Shown: one piece after another, positions 7,028-10,784 of the stretch
How the letters are laid out: each line of letters begins with the position of its first letter
Position numbering within the stretch: position 1 is the stretch's first letter
Assembly: GCA_021151665.1 (NCBI GenBank)
Contig: JAGKWW010000073.1
Coordinates: 1-10,784 of the forward strand
DNA from: Flavobacteriaceae bacterium
GTDB lineage: Bacteria > Bacteroidota > Bacteroidia > Flavobacteriales > Flavobacteriaceae
Direction of reading: 5' to 3'
Length of the DNA: 10,784 nucleotides
The notes under the pieces: model-generated
What the model saw: only the letters and a program-made list of their open reading frames with translations
What the model was told of the DNA's origin: nothing
Databases searched by the model: none
Position numbers and translations under genes: made by a program

Positions 7028-8380
7028 TCAGCTATGCCAGTCGATCTTTCTTGAAAAATACATTACTGCACCCAGTATCAGGAATAAGCCGATGCTACCG
7101 GCCAGCAACGCATAATTCTCAAGCTGGATAATGATATAGATAAACCCGTACAGAGCGCTCAATGCCGCTGTTATAAAGGCTGCAAATTTTCCTTTGCGAA
7201 GGATTGACAAAGAGTACAAACCGATCATGGCTACCACCGCTATTCCGGCAATCAGGTAGGCAAGGCGAAAGGAGCTGTGCTCGGTAATAGATATCAGCAG
7301 TGTGTAGAACATCACGAGCGCCAACCCGATCATGCCATACTGGAAAATGTGGATGTTTATCTTATTTACCGCCTGTATCAGGAAGAACACAAGGAATGTA
7401 AGCCCGATTACCAAAAAACCATATTTGGTGGCTCTTTCATTTTGTTGGTATTCATCGATAGGAATTACAAATTTTACCGCAAAGGCAAATTCCGACAAGT
7501 TAGGCAGTGCGCCAAAGAACTGTTGGGGAAAAGCGCGGTTCAGGCTGCTTATTTTCCATGAAGCGTTAAACCCGTTGGCTGTAATTTGTTTTTGCTCGGG
7601 GAGAAAATTACCATCAAAACTCGGCGCAGCCCAGTTGGATGCCATAGTTACAGAGGTGAGTTTCCCGATAGGAACCATTTGAAGTTCGCCACTGCCCGCA
7701 TAATTTACTTCCATCTGAAAAGCAGATCTTCCTGTTGCAAAAAGGCTGCGCGCATCCAGCGGCGCCGTTTCAAGGGTAGCAATGGTATCGCGTTCTTCTG
7801 CGGCTGTCGGTTCAAAAGCCATAGAGCGCCCGCCTGTGGCGATAGCAATATTACCTTTGATGCTTTTAATGTTATTTGTTTTTACGATAAACGTTGCCTT
7901 GTCCCAGGAAATATCAGCAATGGCTATTCTACGGGATGAAAAGTCAGGGGTGGAGTAATGCCCGGTCAGCTTATTCTTACTGAGGAATACTACTGACTCA
8001 TAATTGTTACGGTTCTTTTTCTCGGTGTCGACTGTGATTGCGGAGTTAAGTTCATCCGGCAGGAAATAGGCAAAGTGCTGTGTCGGGACACGCTGAACTA
8101 CTGCTTTACCGGTTTTAGGATCGGTAATACTGCTCACCGTATAAGTATTGTATGGCACTTTGAGAATCGGGCCCGAAAAGTAGACGCTGCCGCCCCACTT
8201 TTCCTGTATCTCATTAACCACTTCATCCTGGCGTTCGGCACGTTCGGATATCAGATTTTTTACCAATTGAAGGGGAATGAGAAGCACCAGTGCAAGCGCT
8301 CCTATCATTACAATTTTGGCCGTGGCCGACTGGAGGAAGCCTTTGTCGTGCTCTTCCCCATGAGGTTGATTGATGTGCAT
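7028..8380 (-). CDS. creD: CreD family inner-membrane protein
   Basis: CreD-family membrane protein of 450 residues, the same length as E. coli CreD, which belongs to the CreBC regulon and is linked to envelope integrity and beta-lactam tolerance. An N-terminal helix (about 25-43, ALALVLLIPLQLV) is followed by the family pattern of a charged helix, then EKWGGSVYFSGPILKVPY, a large periplasmic beta-rich region to about 310, and a C-terminal helical bundle. The bundle opens with the conserved DEYQQNERATKYGFLVIGLTF and HIFQYGMIGLALVMFYTLL motifs and continues through SITEHSSFRLAYLIAG, giving about six more helices. No creB or creC is present. The start codon lies 1 base after the stop of the small membrane protein upstream, and the gene closes the envelope cluster. 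The biochemical function of CreD is not established. Confidence 0.95.
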   Translation of the reverse strand: MHINQPHGEEHDKGFLQSATAKIVMIGALALVLLIPLQLVKNLISERAERQDEVVNEIQEKWGGSVYFSGPILKVPYNTYTVSSITDPKTGKAVVQRVPTQHFAYFLPDELNSAITVDTEKKNRNNYESVVFLSKNKLTGHYSTPDFSSRRIAIADISWDKATFIVKTNNIKSIKGNIAIATGGRSMAFEPTAAEERDTIATLETAPLDARSLFATGRSAFQMEVNYAGSGELQMVPIGKLTSVTMASNWAAPSFDGNFLPEQKQITANGFNASWKISSLNRAFPQQFFGALPNLSEFAFAVKFVIPIDEYQQNERATKYGFLVIGLTFLVFFLIQAVNKINIHIFQYGMIGLALVMFYTLLISITEHSSFRLAYLIAGIAVVAMIGLYSLSILRKGKFAAFITAALSALYGFIYIIIQLENYALLAGSIGLFLILGAVMYFSRKIDWHS

Positions 8381-8381
8381 A

Positions 8382-8705
8382 TTATTTAAATGAAAAGTTA
8401 ATAACTATGATGATGTAGATTATGGCGACCGGAATGTTCAGTAGCACTAAAGCAGTGCGCGCGTAGAGCTTTGCCCGGAAAGATGGGGGCGCGGAAAAAC
8501 AGAAAGCCAGCATAACCAGAAAAAAGGCAGCATTTAGCAGGAATGCTGCAAACGTATAAATTATACCTGTGTAGATCTCACCGTCAGGTTTCGGGGAGAT
8601 CAGATGGAGCATCAGCAGTAATGTTCCAAAAAAGAGGGAGCCACCTGCAACGTAAATCGGCAACTTTAGAATTACGTTTATGTGTTTGGCCGTAAACGTC
8701 TTCAT
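8382..8705 (-). CDS. Small three-helix membrane protein, unknown function
   Basis: Hypothetical inner-membrane protein of 107 residues with three hydrophobic segments at about 14-36, 45-71 and 83-103, short polar loops and a lysine at the C-terminus. I recognise no family and see no conserved catalytic residues. Its ATG overlaps the stop of the Coq4-like gene (TAATG) and its own stop is 1 base from the creD start, so its translation is coupled on both sides. That placement argues it is a genuine gene and perhaps an assembly partner of CreD or of the Coq4-like protein. Confidence 0.8.
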   Translation of the reverse strand: MKTFTAKHINVILKLPIYVAGGSLFFGTLLLMLHLISPKPDGEIYTGIIYTFAAFLLNAAFFLVMLAFCFSAPPSFRAKLYARTALVLLNIPVAIIYIIIVINFSFK

Positions 8706-9142
8706 TAGCCAATTAAAAATGTGCTCTTAATTCTGGAAACCGGCAAATGCAGCATCCTGAAATGGTCCAGGTCAAAAAAACGCAGCGCGGCTTTGCCTTT
8801 CCGGTAGCGCCGGATAAAGTAAACGGCTCGATACGGAAATATGAGCATGCCTGTTGCCATAATGAAGAGGGTGCGGAAATCCCGGTTGCCGTTTCCAAAC
8901 AGATAGAAATACATGGCAACGTCCTCAATATTCGATGTTCCCGGCGTTATAAGCAGTCTCAGGATATCTTCCTTTCCGGGTTTAGGGTCGGGTTCAAAAC
9001 TGTGGTCGAACAAATATTTTCCAAGGTGAAAACCTAGTGATTCCTGCGGATAATCGAGCAATTCATCCATATCAGGTTGCGTTGCAGCTGATACTGTAAC
9101 TGTGCTTTGTACTGGCGCTGACTTTCGGGTTAGTGTCTTCAT
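8705..9142 (-). CDS. Coq4-like protein with replaced metal-site residues
   Basis: Small protein of 145 residues resembling the Coq4 family of ubiquinone-biosynthesis scaffold proteins. Visible similarities are YPQESLGFHLGKYLFDH (31-47), the segment around 58-74, YLFGNGNRDFRTLFI (80-94), YRKGKAALRFFDLDH (113-127) and LPVSRIKSTF (133-142). Canonical Coq4 has the zinc motif HDxxH-x11-E; at the same spacing this protein has E58-D59-x-x-R62-x11-D74, so both histidines are gone and the last Glu is Asp. The N-terminal 25 residues are polar and Ser/Thr-rich with no signal peptide. Members of the Bacteroidota normally use menaquinone, so a role in ubiquinone synthesis is unlikely. The stop overlaps the next start (TAATG), and 29 bases separate the gene from the DUF1361 gene. 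The family call is by eye; a lipid-binding or scaffold role in the envelope is inference. Confidence 0.68.
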   Translation of the reverse strand: MKTLTRKSAPVQSTVTVSAATQPDMDELLDYPQESLGFHLGKYLFDHSFEPDPKPGKEDILRLLITPGTSNIEDVAMYFYLFGNGNRDFRTLFIMATGMLIFPYRAVYFIRRYRKGKAALRFFDLDHFRMLHLPVSRIKSTFLIG

Positions 9143-9171
9143 AATGTGTGGTTTTTAATTAGTGATTGTGG

Positions 9172-9810
9172 TTATTTCTCAGGGGTGTAATAGAGGTTAA
9201 ATAAGAGGAACATAAAGCAGCCAAACCCAATAGTTACTCCGATGGCCTCCCGCGTGCCGTCGCCTGTAATTACATTGAATATATCGGTGAGAATACCTAT
9301 CGGCCGCCTGAGCACATCCCAGCTGTTATACCTCAAAAACCGACCGATGTAAATGCCGAGTCCGCAGAGCAGCGAAATTGTACCCATGAAAAGCCATGAT
9401 ACAAATATCCCTGCGCGTTCACTCAGTTCGCGAAATACGATCTTCATGGATGCGAGGCCCGGCAACAGGGCAGAGGCGGAGAAAGAAACCAGCAGCAGCA
9501 CATCAAACCATACCGGGACGCTGTTATCTTTTCTTAGATGAATAAAGTCAGTAAGTACATACGGGCTGTTGGGCAAAAGCAGCAACCAGACTACCAGGCT
9601 GATGCAGAACCACCGGCCGGACCGTGCCCGGCTCACTAAGGCACATGCCACCAGCGGTGAAAAGGCAAGGACAAGATTCCATGCCATGAAAAGGTAGAAT
9701 ATAGAATGGGTAACTACCACGCGCGCACACAGGAGTGCAATGCTAAATGTCGCCAATACAAGAAGTGTTCGGTATTGGGTTGTAATGTTTTTTAATTTAA
9801 AAGTGTCCAT
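9172..9810 (-). CDS. DUF1361 family six-helix membrane protein
   Basis: Inner-membrane protein of 212 residues and unknown function belonging to the DUF1361 family. Six hydrophobic segments lie at about 15-33, 36-59, 67-85, 99-122, 135-156 and 191-209. Motifs typical of the family are WNLVLAFSPL (44-53), LLPNSPYVLTDFIHL (78-92), VPVWFDVLLL (98-107) and YIGRFLRYNSWDV (154-166), the last with several charged or polar residues at a membrane face. The ATG follows a palindromic element by 11 bases and has a long AT-rich leader, so this gene probably begins a second transcription unit within the cluster, continuing through the Coq4-like protein, the small membrane protein and CreD. Confidence 0.88.
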   Translation of the reverse strand: MDTFKLKNITTQYRTLLVLATFSIALLCARVVVTHSIFYLFMAWNLVLAFSPLVACALVSRARSGRWFCISLVVWLLLLPNSPYVLTDFIHLRKDNSVPVWFDVLLLVSFSASALLPGLASMKIVFRELSERAGIFVSWLFMGTISLLCGLGIYIGRFLRYNSWDVLRRPIGILTDIFNVITGDGTREAIGVTIGFGCFMFLLFNLYYTPEK

Positions 9811-9821
9811 ATTTACTTTTT

Positions 9822-9842
9822 AAAGTACTTTGAAATTCAAAG
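9822..9842. promoter_or_regulatory. Candidate operator, copy 1: AAAGTACTTTG-N5-CAAAG upstream of the DUF1361 gene
   Basis: Two overlapping perfect palindromes share bases: AAAGTACTTT (9822-9831) and CTTTGAA-A-TTCAAAG (9828-9842). The element lies in the 50-base gap between the winged-helix gene and the DUF1361 gene, 11 bases before the DUF1361 ATG. The same core recurs at the window's right edge before the first gene of the cluster. It is not followed by a T tract on the - strand, so it does not look like a terminator. Operator function is inferred from symmetry, repetition and position. Confidence 0.6.
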
Positions 9843-9860
9843 TTTTTGGTTAAAAAAATA

Positions 9861-10157
9861 TCAATCTTTTTTTATCAGTTTTTCAAGTGCATTGATGTGA
9901 TCCTGAAAAGCGGTGCGCCCTTCTTTGGTTGCCATATAACGGGTATTAGGCTTTTTGCCGATAAACTGTTTCTCAATACGAATGTAATTTTCTGTTTCAA
10001 GCGCTTTCGCATGGCTGGCAAGGTTACCGTCGGTCACGCCCAAAAGCTCTTTAAGCGTAGTAAAGTCGGCATACTCATTTACCACCAGGATACTCATGAT
10101 GCCCAGCCTGATGCGATGATCAAACGCTTTATTGATATGTTGCAGGATGTTTTTCAA
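9861..10157 (-). CDS. Small winged-helix transcriptional regulator (HTH_34 / MarR-like)
   Basis: Stand-alone DNA-binding protein of 98 residues, made of one winged helix and little else. Helix 1 is around 4-27, the second helix of the HTH around 33-40 (TTLKELLG), the recognition helix around 42-55 (TDGNLASHAKALE), and the beta wing around 58-76 (YIRIEKQFIGKKPNTRYMAT), followed by a C-terminal helix. This matches the compact HTH_34 type of regulator (PF13601), with no ligand or receiver domain visible. The start codon is TTG: an in-frame TAA lies just upstream, the next ATG (codon 21) would delete helix 1, and AGGAAG sits 5 bases before the TTG as a rare clear ribosome-binding site. The gene lies 2 bases after the six-helix membrane protein gene, so the pair is coupled. 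It is the best candidate to bind the two palindromic elements. Confidence 0.9.
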   Translation of the reverse strand: MKNILQHINKAFDHRIRLGIMSILVVNEYADFTTLKELLGVTDGNLASHAKALETENYIRIEKQFIGKKPNTRYMATKEGRTAFQDHINALEKLIKKD

Positions 10158-10159
10158 TG

Positions 10160-10762
10160 CTACTTCCTGTCGTATTTATAGTACATCATGGCGCCGTAAA
10201 CAATATGGCATATCCCAAAGCCCAAGGCCCAAAACTCAAGGCCATAGCCTGGATAGGCAGTAGACAGCAGGCCTATCAGGATAACGGTAACCCCAAGATA
10301 GCGTACATCCCTAACTGTATATTTACTGGCGTTGAGGCACGAAAGGCCATAGAATATAAGCGTTACCGGTACGATAAGCCCAAAGTGGCGGTCACGTATC
10401 AGCAATACAGCAAAAATGCCACCTGTAACCAATGGAATAAGAAAGTTAATGGCGAGCCTGCGGGAAGCTGACGTCCATAATGTTTCGCCGTTTCGTTTTG
10501 CCTTTGCCGCAGAGAGAAAGAAAGCGGTAGCAACGGAAAGCACCAAAACTGCCGCTGCGATAGCCGCAATTCGTAGAAAAGTGTAACTCTCTATGATGAT
10601 ATACTCACCCGCGTGGCGCTCTATTACTGCATTGGCAAGCAGAGCTCCCGCTAACGCATAAATGCCCGCCATGATCCCGGCCATTCCGCTTAGCGAAAGG
10701 AACTGCGAAGAGCGATCCATCATCTTTTTTATATCTTGAATATCGCGCAGGTAATTTTCCAT
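10160..10762 (-). CDS. Six-helix membrane protein paired with the winged-helix regulator, unknown function
   Basis: Hypothetical inner-membrane protein of 200 residues. A short amphipathic N-terminus (MENYLRDIQDIKKMMDRSS) leads into FLSLSGMAGIMAGIYALAGA, a pattern I associate with Bacteroidota membrane proteins encoded beside small winged-helix regulators. Hydrophobic segments lie at about 22-45, 63-86, 103-122, 127-144, 155-172 and 174-194, and the C-terminus is basic (YYKYDRK). No catalytic motif is seen. It starts the cluster and its stop is 2 bases before the regulator's TTG. A role as membrane sensor or partner that holds or releases the regulator is plausible from the pairing alone. The candidate operator copy 2 ends 3 bases before the ATG. 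Confidence 0.82.
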   Translation of the reverse strand: MENYLRDIQDIKKMMDRSSQFLSLSGMAGIMAGIYALAGALLANAVIERHAGEYIIIESYTFLRIAAIAAAVLVLSVATAFFLSAAKAKRNGETLWTSASRRLAINFLIPLVTGGIFAVLLIRDRHFGLIVPVTLIFYGLSCLNASKYTVRDVRYLGVTVILIGLLSTAYPGYGLEFWALGFGICHIVYGAMMYYKYDRK

Positions 10763-10765
10763 AGT

Positions 10766-10784
10766 AAAGTACTTTGAGTTGCAA
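10766..10784. promoter_or_regulatory. Candidate operator, copy 2: AAAGTACTTTG-N5-CAA, cut by the window end
   Basis: The palindrome AAAGTACTTT (10766-10775) is followed by G, five bases (AGTTG) and CAA at the last base of the window. The layout and orientation match copy 1, and the symmetry predicts that the next two bases are AG. It sits 3 bases before the ATG of the six-helix membrane protein, so bound protein would block either the leader or the promoter just upstream. Operator function is inferred. Confidence 0.55.

Noticed and set aside
8747..9037. Open reading frame on the + strand opposite the Coq4-like gene
   Set aside because: It lies entirely inside a gene with recognisable family similarity and coupled neighbours; its product resembles nothing.
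9822..9842. The palindrome read as a terminator of the winged-helix gene
   Set aside because: The stem is AT-rich with almost no loop and is followed on the - strand by TACTTTAAAAAG, not a T tract. Its recurrence before another start codon fits an operator better.

Overview
The window looks like chromosomal DNA from a member of the Bacteroidota, probably a flavobacterium or a close relative. The evidence is a SusB-type GH97 enzyme, a FucP-like sugar permease of the kind common in that phylum, short lipoproteins with N-terminal lipoboxes, AT-rich leaders without Shine-Dalgarno sequences, and a TAnnTTTG-like promoter box. I see no tRNA, rRNA, CRISPR array, insertion sequence or integrase. Coding density is high and the longest gap between genes is about 90 bases.

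Left part (1-5585, + strand): a small sugar-utilisation unit. A GH97 alpha-glucosidase cut off at its 5' end is followed 3 bases later by an exported GH43-type enzyme carrying discoidin and fibronectin III domains, then by a 14-helix FucP-type permease. A strong hairpin terminator ends the unit. Together they would release a monosaccharide outside the cytoplasm and import it. No SusC/SusD pair is visible; one could lie upstream.

Middle part (5586-7020): a + strand lipoprotein with a likely OB fold converges on a - strand pair, a Cys-rich exported 90-residue protein followed by a 197-residue lipoprotein. The two directions are separated by a bidirectional terminator.

Right part (7028-10784, - strand): a six-gene envelope cluster. 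In transcription order it holds a six-helix membrane protein, a small winged-helix regulator (TTG start), a DUF1361 membrane protein, a Coq4-like protein whose metal-site residues are replaced, a small three-helix membrane protein, and CreD. The last three are tightly coupled (TAATG overlap, then a 1-base gap). The most interesting signal is a palindromic element, AAAGTACTTTG-N5-CAA, found just upstream of the first gene and again just upstream of the DUF1361 gene. It marks two transcription units that the winged-helix protein may control together. This suggests a CreD module run by a one-component regulator instead of the CreBC two-component system. The right edge of the window cuts through the second copy of the element.
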